From Sphingobacterium sp. (GTDB lineage: Bacteria > Bacteroidota > Bacteroidia > Sphingobacteriales > Sphingobacteriaceae): a DNA stretch of 64,000 nucleotides. The position numbers were made by a program, and so were the translations under genes. This document shows, in pieces, positions 1-7,633 of this stretch (position 1 is the first letter of the stretch; each line of letters starts with the position of its first letter). The notes under the pieces are model-generated. The model was not told the DNA's origin. It was given only the letters and a program-made list of their open reading frames with translations, and searched no databases. The stretch is taken from the NCBI GenBank assembly GCA_022712315.1, contig JALAGS010000151.1:34789-98788 (forward strand). The letters are read 5' to 3'.

Positions 1-1154
1 GCATTATAACGTTTAAAATCATTATTGATCTGTATCCCCTTCTCATCGAGCATACCGACAGACAAATAATAATTATTATTTTCAGTTCCCCCATTGATGG
101 AGACATTATAGTTGCCACTTTGACCGTTGCGGAGAATGACATCCCACCAATCGGTACTTGGATACAATCTTGGGTCAATCATGCTCAATGCCAGCCACTC
201 ATCAATGGTTCCGTTCTTAAAGTTGAATGCGGTTGCCGCGGTGTTATTGGCTTGCGCCCTTTGTGTGGCCGTCATTGCTTTTGCATAATTGTTCACAAAA
301 TCAAAAGAGCGGGTCGGTTTCACCAGCGACTTATTAGCACTGAAGGAAATAGCTGTCCTGCTGTTTCTTTTACCGGACTTTGTTGTGATCAGCACCACCC
401 CATTGGCCGCCCTAGAACCGTATACCGCAGCCGAAGAAGCATCTTTTAGCACGGTTACACTTTCAATGTCGTTTACATTGACACGGTTCATATTCACATC
501 TGGCATCCCATCGACCACGATCAGCGGCCCGGCACTATTGACCGTCCCCAAACCTCTGATCAAAAGATCCGCCGCATTATTTCCAGCCATCCCTGAGTTC
601 TGGCTCACCGCCAGGCCGGGGATAACACCCTGCAATGCCTGGGAGGCATTGGAAAGACCCCGGCTTGAAGTCGACTGATCAAAGTTGACACTGGCCACTG
701 CTCCGGTCAAACTGCCTTTTTTTTGCTTCCCATACCCGACCACAACCACTTCATCCAATGCACTTTCACTTGCATCAAGCACTAGAGCCTGCACATCTCT
801 TCCTGATACCACCTTTGTATTAAAACCGATTAACCGAAATTGAATCTGATCCGAAACCGAGCCAGTTAATTTAAACCGGCCTTCTTGATCCGTAACAGCA
901 ACCGCCGCATTTTTGAGGTTGCGCACCTCTACACCAGAAAGCGGCTGTCCTTTGGCATCCAGCACCTGGCCTACAAGCTGCTGCTGAAATTTGGTTAAAT
1001 CCCGCGAAGGGTTTAACACATTCGATATCGGAATCTTTCCATTACTGAGGGAAGAAGGCACATTTGCCAATGCACCCATCGAAATAAAAGGCAGCCCTAC
1101 CAAAAGGCAACTCCTGTTTATTACATCCCGGATTTTAATCTGCTTTAGTATCAT
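1..1154 (-). CDS. SusC/RagA-like TonB-dependent receptor, 5' part (cut by window edge)
   Basis: The frame is open from the ATG at 1154 to the left edge, giving 384 residues of an outer-membrane nutrient importer that normally has about 1000. There is an N-terminal export segment, then a carboxypeptidase-like regulatory domain at about residues 58-130 (VGQVLDAKGQPLSGV). A plug domain follows, starting with the SusC signature LDEVVVVGYGKQKKGSLTG at about 133 and containing the VLKDASSAAVYGSRAANGV block. These are standard SusC landmarks. It is divergent from the sugar-dehydrogenase operon at 1531 and shares its operator-like palindromes, so it may import the substrate of that operon (inference). 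Its SusD partner would lie outside the window. The family call is firm; the substrate is unknown. Confidence 0.93.
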   Translation of the reverse strand, partial: MILKQIKIRDVINRSCLLVGLPFISMGALANVPSSLSNGKIPISNVLNPSRDLTKFQQQLVGQVLDAKGQPLSGVEVRNLKNAAVAVTDQEGRFKLTGSVSDQIQFRLIGFNTKVVSGRDVQALVLDASESALDEVVVVGYGKQKKGSLTGAVASVNFDQSTSSRGLSNASQALQGVIPGLAVSQNSGMAGNNAADLLIRGLGTVNSAGPLIVVDGMPDVNMNRVNVNDIESVTVLKDASSAAVYGSRAANGVVLITTKSGKRNSRTAISFSANKSLVKPTRSFDFVNNYAKAMTATQRAQANNTAATAFNFKNGTIDEWLALSMIDPRLYPSTDWWDVILRNGQSGNYNVSINGGTENNNYYLSVGMLDEKGIQINNDFKRYN

Positions 1155-1283
1155 GAATACTCAGGTTAAAGTGGTTAAATAAATGATTTATAAGCTCTTT
1201 AGTTTATTGGTATTTTTTAAGAAAAGTAATTTTCGACCCCTATGCGATCTCAATTTCTCTTCTTTACTTTATCATAGTGAATA

Positions 1284-1314
1284 CAATAATATATATTTTT
1301 TGTATACAATTCAA
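1284..1314 (-). promoter_or_regulatory. Candidate promoter of the SusC-like gene
   Basis: Read on the minus strand, TTG at 1314-1312 is followed after 20 bp by TATTATTG at 1291-1284. This is one mismatch from the Bacteroidota -7 consensus TAnnTTTG. The palindrome at 1300-1309 sits between the two boxes, a position typical of repression. The leader would be about 125 nt. Confidence 0.4.
1300..1309. promoter_or_regulatory. Palindromic operator candidate, copy 1
   Basis: TTGTATACAA is a perfect 10-bp palindrome. It recurs at 1438-1447 in a similar context (TATATTTTT before, ATTYAA after). The GT-N-AC spacing resembles sites of GntR regulators of the FadR type; that is inference, and no GntR gene lies in the window. 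Confidence 0.5.
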
Positions 1315-1437
1315 TATTTTTTTTACTTTTTTACAAAAATACATACGTACTAAGCCTCGCACTAAAACTGAAAAACCAATCGTTTGCTCAAAGATTTACC
1401 CACTAAATCGTATTTAGCATAATCTGTTAATATATTT

Positions 1438-1447
1438 TTGTATACAA
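1438..1447. promoter_or_regulatory. Palindromic operator candidate, copy 2
   Basis: Second copy of TTGTATACAA, 138 bp from the first and ending 12 bp before the -33 box of the plus promoter at 1460. A related half-site, TTGTATAT, starts at 1461. Confidence 0.5.
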
Positions 1448-1459
1448 TTTAACTTATTT

Positions 1460-1491
1460 TTTGTATATTTATTTTTATTCAACTACATTTG
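1460..1491 (+). promoter_or_regulatory. Promoter of the 1531-6379 operon
   Basis: TTTG at 1460-1463, 20 bp, then TACATTTG at 1484-1491 match the Bacteroidota -33/-7 promoter exactly. Transcription would start near 1496. This rules out the in-frame TTG at 1489 as the start of the next gene and supports the ATG at 1531. Confidence 0.7.
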
Positions 1492-1530
1492 ACTAACCAA
1501 ATAAATCAAAGGAATAACCGTAGATCCTAT

Positions 1531-3051
1531 ATGAAAAAACAAACCTATATTTGGCTTGTATCGCTGATCCCGCTGCTATCTTCCTGTTCTTCCGAGACAG
1601 AAAGAGAAAGTAAGCCAATAAACAGCATCCAGCTGGAGCACAGCATACTATCGCTAACCAAAGAAGCTACAAAACTCCATGTACCATGGGACCTGCAATA
1701 CGACCAGATCAACGATGCTATTTTATTTTCCGAAATCGGTGGAAGCATCCGAAGGCTGGATACGAAAACGCAAAAGATAACTTTAGTCGACAGCCTGACA
1801 GACGTGTACCACCAACGTACGCTAGGACTTCTGGGAATGGCGCTCTATCAGCCAGAAAAGCAGCAAGCTTATCTTTACCTTTCTTACACCAGCAAAAAAG
1901 ATAGCCTTATTTTTTCCAACCTATATCGATATGAATATAGCCCCGAAGGCAAGCTCGCGCATCCCAAATTGCTTTTGCAAATACCTGGAAATACGGGACA
2001 CAACGGTTCCAGAGTCATTATTTCGACCGACAAAAAGGTGTATTGGGCCACAGGAGATGCCGCAAGTGATACATTCGCGCAGGACAGCAGCTCTTTAAAC
2101 GGTAAGATCCTGCGCCTCAATCTCGATGGCAGCATCCCAAAAGATAATCCGATTGCAAACAGTTATGTCTATGCATGGGGATTTCGAAACATGCAAGGGC
2201 TTACCCACGATGAAAAGGGCCTGATCTACACATCCGAACATGGCGACGCCATTGAAGATGAAATCAACCTCATCCAACCGCTAAAAAATTATGGCTGGCC
2301 ACAGATCGAAGGTATGATTGACACCGAAAAAGAAAAAGCGATTGCAAAAAAATCACCAAGGCAGGAGCCCATTAAATCGTGGACTCCGGTAGTTGCTCCG
2401 TCTGGCATGGCCTATTATGGATCTGGTGTTATTCCCGAGTGGCAGCACAGTTTACTGCTTGCGACCTTAAAAAATCAATCTTTGCGCATCCTAAAATTAT
2501 CCGCCGATGGCCAGCAGATCGTCGATGAAAAGGTTTTATTCAAAGATCAGCTCGGCCGCCTCCGGTCGGTATTGACTTTACCCAATGGGGACATCTATTT
2601 TTGTTCAAGCAACCGGGACTGGAATCCGCAAAAGGGATTTCCAAAGCCCGATGACGATGTGATCTATCGTCTCCGTATTGCCGACAAAGCTACAGCTCCC
2701 GTTATCCGTCCGCTCGCAGCCCCTACTGCCGGCAAGCAGGCCAAAAGCGGACAGGCCTTATACGAAGCCTATTGTGCATCCTGTCATAAAGCAGACGGAA
2801 AGGGACTGACAAATACATTCCCTCCATTGGCCAATTCGTCTCTTGTGCAGGGTAATCCTAAGGATTTATTGAAAGTTATCCTCCAGGGGCTGAAAGACAA
2901 AAAGATTGGTACGATCAAATACGAGAGTGCTATGCCGTCTTTTTCATTTTTGAAAGACGAAGAAATTATTGAAATCAGCAATTACATTCGTAGCCATTTT
3001 GGAAATTCAGCCAGCAAAATCAACCAACAGCATTTAACCTCATTACGATAA
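1531..3051 (+). CDS. PQQ-type sugar dehydrogenase (GSDH) fused to cytochrome c, lipoprotein
   Basis: Likely oxidises a sugar or sugar derivative outside the cytoplasm and passes electrons to its own heme. The start at ATG 1531 gives 506 residues with a lipoprotein signal (lipobox LLSSC, Cys19). Residues about 45-390 match the glucose/sorbosone dehydrogenase beta-propeller (HVPWDL, GLLGMAL, NTGHNGSRV, YAWGFRNMQGL, SEHGDAIEDEIN). The C-terminal part is a class I cytochrome c with CASCH (Cys415, Cys418, His419) and a probable axial Met468 (SAMPSF). An alternative TTG start at 1489 lies inside the -7 box and is rejected. It leads a four-gene operon, 5 bp before the transporter gene. The exact sugar and the use of PQQ are inferred from the family. 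Confidence 0.88.
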   Translation: MKKQTYIWLVSLIPLLSSCSSETERESKPINSIQLEHSILSLTKEATKLHVPWDLQYDQINDAILFSEIGGSIRRLDTKTQKITLVDSLTDVYHQRTLGLLGMALYQPEKQQAYLYLSYTSKKDSLIFSNLYRYEYSPEGKLAHPKLLLQIPGNTGHNGSRVIISTDKKVYWATGDAASDTFAQDSSSLNGKILRLNLDGSIPKDNPIANSYVYAWGFRNMQGLTHDEKGLIYTSEHGDAIEDEINLIQPLKNYGWPQIEGMIDTEKEKAIAKKSPRQEPIKSWTPVVAPSGMAYYGSGVIPEWQHSLLLATLKNQSLRILKLSADGQQIVDEKVLFKDQLGRLRSVLTLPNGDIYFCSSNRDWNPQKGFPKPDDDVIYRLRIADKATAPVIRPLAAPTAGKQAKSGQALYEAYCASCHKADGKGLTNTFPPLANSSLVQGNPKDLLKVILQGLKDKKIGTIKYESAMPSFSFLKDEEIIEISNYIRSHFGNSASKINQQHLTSLR

Positions 3052-3056
3052 ATCCT

Positions 3057-4289
3057 ATGGAACAGCAACAGCAGCCAAAGTCCTCTTTACTTAAAAATTG
3101 GCTCTCTATCTTGGGACCGGGCATTATTACCGCAGCCCTGGTTTTCGGTCCCAGCAAAATGACCATCACATCAAAAATGGGCGCGGATTACGGTTTTTCA
3201 CTTTTGTGGGTTGTCGTCGTCGCTATTTTCTTTATGATGGTTTTTACCAATATGGCTGCACGCATAGGTATAGCCCGGGACGAATCTTTACTGACCTTAA
3301 TTCGCCATAAATTTGGCAAAACCACTTCAATCATCATTGGCCTCGGAATCTTCCTTGTTGCAACCTGTTTCCAGTCGGGAAATGCCACGGGTGTGTCGAT
3401 TTCAGTATCGGAAGCTACAGGGACAAACCCCAAAATATGGATCATTGTCTTTAATGTCATCGGCATTTTACTGCTCTTCTTTAAATCCTTCTATGCACTA
3501 CTGGAAAAGCTCATGCTAGCACTCATTATCCTGATGTTATTCGCTTTTCTTTCCACGGCGATTATGATAAAGACACCGGCACAGGATTTTTTCCTGGGAT
3601 TTATCCCCAGCATCCCCCCCTCTTCAGTGGGCTTAATCATCGCTTTCACAGCTTCTTGCTTTTCAATTGTGGGCGCTTTTTATCAAAGTTATCTTGTTCA
3701 GTCAAGAAGAAAACTATCCGCCAATGGACAACTATCAGATCGGCAGATTATCGGAAGCCGAATAGGGATCATTATTCTTGGGATCATGAGTGCAGCCGTT
3801 ATGGTCTGCGCAGCAAATACGCTTCATCCGCAAGGCATCAAATTAAATTCTGCCGCTGAAATGGGAAGGGCGCTCGAACCGCTTTTGGGAACTTACGCCT
3901 CACATCTCTTTTTTATCGGTCTTTTTGGGGCTTCCTTTTCTTCCTTGATCGGCAATGCCGTACTTGGTGGATCCCTATTAGGAGACACTTTTGGCTATGG
4001 CAACGACCTTAATCACCCCAAAGTGAAGCTCTTTATTTCTTTGGTCATGATTTTCGGGTCTGCAATCGCACTTATCTTTGGAAATCTGCCTTTGGAACTT
4101 ATTGTTTTTGCCCAGAGTATCACCATTTTTTTAGTGCCCTTTATTGGCATTATCCTCTTTCTGATCGCAAACGACAAGGAGATTATGGGCGCGCTAAGAA
4201 ACACACCTTTAACAAGACTATGGGCTATCCTTGGGCTCATATTGCTCATTTTTCTTGCCTTTAGTAATTTCTATAATTTAATCAAATAA
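3057..4289 (+). CDS. Nramp-fold membrane transporter with degenerate metal site
   Basis: A 410-residue polytopic inner-membrane protein with about 11 hydrophobic segments. The first helix, LGPGIITAALVFGPSKMT, followed by GADYGFSLLWVVVVA, aligns well with Nramp/MntH. In true Nramp metal carriers this helix holds DPGN; here it is GPSK, so the Asp and Asn ligands are lost. The MPH motif of helix 6 is also missing (IVGAFYQSYLVQSR). Metal transport is therefore doubtful and a different substrate is likely (inference). Its position between a sugar oxidase and two sugar-type enzymes suggests an organic substrate, such as the oxidised sugar. Gaps of 5 and 6 bp to its neighbours indicate one mRNA. The fold call is fairly sure; the substrate is unknown. 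Confidence 0.8.
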   Translation: MEQQQQPKSSLLKNWLSILGPGIITAALVFGPSKMTITSKMGADYGFSLLWVVVVAIFFMMVFTNMAARIGIARDESLLTLIRHKFGKTTSIIIGLGIFLVATCFQSGNATGVSISVSEATGTNPKIWIIVFNVIGILLLFFKSFYALLEKLMLALIILMLFAFLSTAIMIKTPAQDFFLGFIPSIPPSSVGLIIAFTASCFSIVGAFYQSYLVQSRRKLSANGQLSDRQIIGSRIGIIILGIMSAAVMVCAANTLHPQGIKLNSAAEMGRALEPLLGTYASHLFFIGLFGASFSSLIGNAVLGGSLLGDTFGYGNDLNHPKVKLFISLVMIFGSAIALIFGNLPLELIVFAQSITIFLVPFIGIILFLIANDKEIMGALRNTPLTRLWAILGLILLIFLAFSNFYNLIK

Positions 4290-4295
4290 CCAGAC

Positions 4296-5318
4296 ATGGA
4301 CCATAACAATTTAGCGGAACTGGAACAGCAGATACTTGCGCCATCATTAGATCTCATTGAAGATATAAAAAAGATAGAAGGGGATATACTTTTCTTAGGT
4401 ATTGGCGGAAAAATGGGACCGAGCATGGCTAAATTGGCCATCAGAGCCATTCAGGCAGCGGGGATTGACAAAAGGGTCATCGGTGTTTCGCGTTTTTCCA
4501 CCAAAGAACTTCAACAGGAACTAGAGGATCTAGGCATCACGACAATCGCCTGTGACCTGCTGAATGAAGAAGAACTCAAAAAGATCCCCCAGGTTCCAAA
4601 TGTCATTTACCTCGCAGGCCATAAATTTGGCACCACAGGCAATGAAGATTTTACCTGGGCGATGAACACCTATCTTCCCGGAATGGTCGCTTCTCATTTC
4701 GAAAATTCCAACATCGTCGCTTTTTCATCGGGCAACGTGCTACCCTTTGTTCCGATAAGCAATGCTGGCGTTTCTGAAGAAAGAAGCCCAGAACCTATCG
4801 GTGAATATGCACAGTCTTGTTTGGGACGGGAGCGCATATTCGAGTATTTTTCGAAGAAAAACGGTACACCTACCCTGATCTACCGATTGAATTATGCGGT
4901 GGATTTTCGATACGGCGTGCTCGTAGAAATTGCCAAATCCGTCAAAGGCCAGCTGCCGATAGACCTAACCACTGAAAATGTCAACGTCATCTGGCAGGGA
5001 GACGCCAACGAAATCGCCTTAAGATCGCTGCTGCACTGCCAATCTCCGGCCAAAATATTGAATGTCACAGGCCCAGAAATCCTCTCCATCCGATGGATAG
5101 CCGAGCGTTTTGCCGAACATTTCAACACAAGGCCAATATTTATCAATGAACCGGCAGGCACAGCTTTGCTAAACAACGCTTCTGAATGTCATCGATTGTT
5201 TGGTTATCCAAAGACAACAATACGGGAAGCCATAGACATTACAGCCAAATGGCTGACCCAGGGGGGCGAGTTATGGAACAAGGACACGCATTTTCAAGAA
5301 AGAAAAGGAAAATTCTAA
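4296..5318 (+). CDS. NAD(P)-binding SDR (epimerase/dehydratase-like), catalytic Lys replaced
   Basis: A 340-residue cytoplasmic protein with a Rossmann nucleotide-binding loop (FLGIGGKMG, residues 34-41) and the extended-SDR layout: VIYLAGHK near 104, VAFSSGNV near 141, then the active-site Tyr. That site reads Y171-A-Q-S-C175 where the family has YxxxK, so the lysine is a cysteine. This may mean altered chemistry or a non-redox role. Its stop overlaps the next start by one base (TAATG), implying translational coupling to the aldolase. Likely role: oxidation, epimerisation or dehydration of the imported sugar derivative (inference). 'NAD-dependent epimerase/dehydratase family' is as far as the sequence supports. 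Confidence 0.8.
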   Translation: MDHNNLAELEQQILAPSLDLIEDIKKIEGDILFLGIGGKMGPSMAKLAIRAIQAAGIDKRVIGVSRFSTKELQQELEDLGITTIACDLLNEEELKKIPQVPNVIYLAGHKFGTTGNEDFTWAMNTYLPGMVASHFENSNIVAFSSGNVLPFVPISNAGVSEERSPEPIGEYAQSCLGRERIFEYFSKKNGTPTLIYRLNYAVDFRYGVLVEIAKSVKGQLPIDLTTENVNVIWQGDANEIALRSLLHCQSPAKILNVTGPEILSIRWIAERFAEHFNTRPIFINEPAGTALLNNASECHRLFGYPKTTIREAIDITAKWLTQGGELWNKDTHFQERKGKF

Positions 5319-6379
5319 TGAGAACTTTAGACAACACATTACAACAATTGCTTTGGGAAGGGACGGTAATTCCTGCACATCCCCTCGCGTTAAATGAAGA
5401 TCGCAGTATTGATGAGACACATCAACGTCTTCTTACCCAATACTATATGGCCAGCGGAGCTGGTGGAATCGCTGTTGCCGTACACTCCACTCAATTTGAA
5501 ATTCGCGATCCGGAGGTCAATCTTTTTGAAACGGTATTGAAATGGGCAAGTGAAGAAGTTGAAAAAGCTGCACTTCAGCGGCCATTTATTAAAATTGCGG
5601 GCATCTGCGGCGCCACAGCCCAAGCTATCCAGGAAGCAGAAACTGCTCTTAAATACGGTTATGATATCGGGCTTTTGAGTATGGGCGGCCTGCAGAGCTG
5701 GACAGAACAGGCGATATTAGATCGTGTCCGCGCAGTTGCAGCTATTATCCCTGTGTTTGGTTTCTATCTTCAGCCCGCTGTCGGGGGGCGTATTTTCTCC
5801 TATTCTTTCTGGCGTCAGTTTGCTGAAATAGAAAACGTCGTAGCGATCAAATGTGCATCCTTCAACCGCTACCAGACACTGGATGTGATGCGTGCTGTAG
5901 CCAGTTCCAGCCGGAGAGATCAGATCGCTATGTATACGGGCAACGATGATAACATTGTCAATGATCTAATGACCACCTATAATTTTCAGGTAGGCAAGGA
6001 AAACGTTTCCATAGATTTCAAAGGCGGGCTATTGGGCCACTGGGCTGTATGGACAACGAAGGCCGTAGAACTGCTTCATGAAATAAAAACATATAAAAAA
6101 CAGCCCGACAACCTTGCTGCCAGCCGTCTTTTGAGCAAGGCAATTGCTGTAACAGACAGTAATGCGGCCTTTTTTGATCCCGCGAATGCATTCCACGGAT
6201 GCATACCCGGATTGCATGAAGTACTCTGCAGACAAGGGCTGATGAAAGGTACCTGGTGTCTCAATCCGGAAGAAAACTTATCCATTGGACAAAAGGAAGA
6301 AATTGATCGCGTATATAGCGATTACCCCGACTTAAACGATGATGAATTTGTCAAAGATTTCCTAAAATCGAGATCCTGA
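5318..6379 (+). CDS. DapA/KDG-aldolase family protein
   Basis: 353 residues of a class I aldolase/lyase TIM barrel. The start at 5318 is chosen because it overlaps the upstream stop (TAATG) and is preceded by an AAAGGAAAA ribosome site; the frame is open further upstream only by chance. Family features are the Schiff-base lysine in VVAIKCASF (Lys178) and the proton-shuttle tyrosine in FGFYLQP (Tyr150). The usual TTGE pyruvate-binding loop is replaced by VHSTQ, so it is probably not dihydrodipicolinate synthase. It more likely cleaves or dehydrates a keto-deoxy sugar acid (inference). It is last in the operon and is followed by a strong terminator. Confidence 0.85.
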   Translation: MRTLDNTLQQLLWEGTVIPAHPLALNEDRSIDETHQRLLTQYYMASGAGGIAVAVHSTQFEIRDPEVNLFETVLKWASEEVEKAALQRPFIKIAGICGATAQAIQEAETALKYGYDIGLLSMGGLQSWTEQAILDRVRAVAAIIPVFGFYLQPAVGGRIFSYSFWRQFAEIENVVAIKCASFNRYQTLDVMRAVASSSRRDQIAMYTGNDDNIVNDLMTTYNFQVGKENVSIDFKGGLLGHWAVWTTKAVELLHEIKTYKKQPDNLAASRLLSKAIAVTDSNAAFFDPANAFHGCIPGLHEVLCRQGLMKGTWCLNPEENLSIGQKEEIDRVYSDYPDLNDDEFVKDFLKSRS

Positions 6380-6399
6380 TCCGTCTCTCCCCTTCATCG

Positions 6400-6450
6400 G
6401 GTCCCATCGCCCCGCCTGATTTTGGCAACGCGGCGATGGGACCTTCCTTT
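6400..6450 (+). terminator. Rho-independent terminator of the aldolase operon
   Basis: A perfect 12-bp stem (GGTCCCATCGCC at 6400-6411 with GGCGATGGGACC at 6432-6443) has a 20-nt loop. A T-rich run follows, closing the operon that starts at 1531. Confidence 0.88.
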
Positions 6451-6525
6451 TTGCTCCAATTCATATTTTACCAATCAATGACTGACCGGGAGGAATCGTG
6501 TGCCTAACAAAAGGTTTGATTTTTA

Positions 6526-6533
6526 TAACTTTG
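6526..6533 (+). promoter_or_regulatory. Candidate -7 box of the AraC gene
   Basis: TAACTTTG matches TAnnTTTG and ends 4 bp before the ATG at 6538, so the message would be leaderless or nearly so. No convincing -33 box is seen about 20 bp upstream. Confidence 0.4.
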
Positions 6534-6537
6534 CGTC

Positions 6538-7446
6538 ATGACAACTTCTGAAAATATTATCGATTTCTATCAAAGGGTATTTCGAGACGCCAATTACCCC
6601 ATTGGCTCCTCGCCCGAGCAGATTTCTCATTTTAATATATTTTCCCGTGAGCACTGTCCCCTAAAATCGCCCTATAACCGAAAAGATTATTTCAAGATAT
6701 CACTGATGATCGGTCAGGGCCAGCTGCACTATGGCGATCAATGGATTCCCATCGACCGTCCCGCACTTGTATTTTCCAGTCCACTCGTTCCGTATTCCTG
6801 GGAAACAGACAATCCGGATCAGAAGGGATGGTTCTGCCTTTTTACGCAAAAGTTCATTCAGGAAGACAAACATTATAATCATAATATCCTCGAAAGTCAT
6901 TTTTTCAACCCGAGCGGCAGCCCGGTGTATTTCTTAACGAAAGAACAGGTCCATCTTTTCGACCGCATTTTTCGGCGTATGGAGACCGAGCTCCACTCCG
7001 ATTTTGTCTACAAGTATGAAATTATCCGAAATCAATTACAGTTACTGGTTTTAGAAACATTAAAATTAGTGCCAAATCAGGGCATATCACCCTACCAAAA
7101 TGCAAACCAGCGCATTTCTCATGTTTTTTTAGAGCTTTTGGAGCGTCAATTTCCAATTGACACCGAAAATCTGCTACGGTTTAAGAATGCGACGGATTAT
7201 GCACAGCAGCTCAATATTCACGTCAATTCTTTAAATAGGGCTTTAAAGCAAAATACAGGGAAAACAACGCAAGAACTCATCGCACTGCGTATCACCCAAG
7301 AAGCAAAAGCACTGCTTCAGCACAGCGACTGGAATATCAACGAAATTGCTTATGCCCTGGGTTTTGAAGAACCCGCAAACTTCAGTAATTATTTCAAAAA
7401 GCATGCGGGTATACCGCCCTTAGCTTTCCGCAACAGGCCTGTTTGA
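6538..7446 (+). CDS. AraC-family transcriptional regulator
   Basis: 302 residues: an N-terminal sensing half (AraC_binding-like cupin, about 1-180) and a C-terminal double helix-turn-helix at about 195-300. The C-terminal half reads YAQQLNIHVNSLNRALKQNTGKTTQELI, then WNINEIAYALGFEEPANFSNYFKKHAGIPP, the classic AraC signature. The start codon lies directly after a -7-like box. The MFS exporter follows 187 bp downstream on the same strand, so this regulator probably controls it (inference). It is separated from the upstream aldolase operon by a terminator, which argues against control of that operon by read-through. Confidence 0.92.
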   Translation: MTTSENIIDFYQRVFRDANYPIGSSPEQISHFNIFSREHCPLKSPYNRKDYFKISLMIGQGQLHYGDQWIPIDRPALVFSSPLVPYSWETDNPDQKGWFCLFTQKFIQEDKHYNHNILESHFFNPSGSPVYFLTKEQVHLFDRIFRRMETELHSDFVYKYEIIRNQLQLLVLETLKLVPNQGISPYQNANQRISHVFLELLERQFPIDTENLLRFKNATDYAQQLNIHVNSLNRALKQNTGKTTQELIALRITQEAKALLQHSDWNINEIAYALGFEEPANFSNYFKKHAGIPPLAFRNRPV

Positions 7447-7633
7447 TTTTCACAATAATTTGTTTGAATTGTATATCTTTCGAAACAGGTAATGGAGCTA
7501 CTTTTGTCGACATCATATTTACATGACGAAAGAGAAAAAAGCCGTTTAGGCGAATAAAAAATCTCCCGTCACAATGGGCGGTCGTTGACAGCCTGAACGT
7601 CCATGGAGACGCGTAATTAAAAAAATATAAAGG

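Larger units (their letters stand above)
1155..1530. other. Divergent intergenic control region
   Basis: This 376-bp AT-rich gap separates the SusC-like gene (-) from the sugar-dehydrogenase operon (+). No gene is visible. It holds a well-formed plus promoter (1460-1491), a weaker minus promoter (1284-1314) and two copies of a 10-bp perfect palindrome embedded in a longer shared AT-rich context. Confidence 0.7.

Noticed and set aside
1489..1530. TTG at 1489 as start of the sugar dehydrogenase
   Set aside because: It falls inside the -7 box TACATTTG. The ATG at 1531 begins a proper lipoprotein signal.
5318..6379. Assignment as lysine-biosynthesis dapA
   Set aside because: The pyruvate-binding TTGE loop is replaced, the protein is longer than typical DapA, and the operon context is sugar catabolism.
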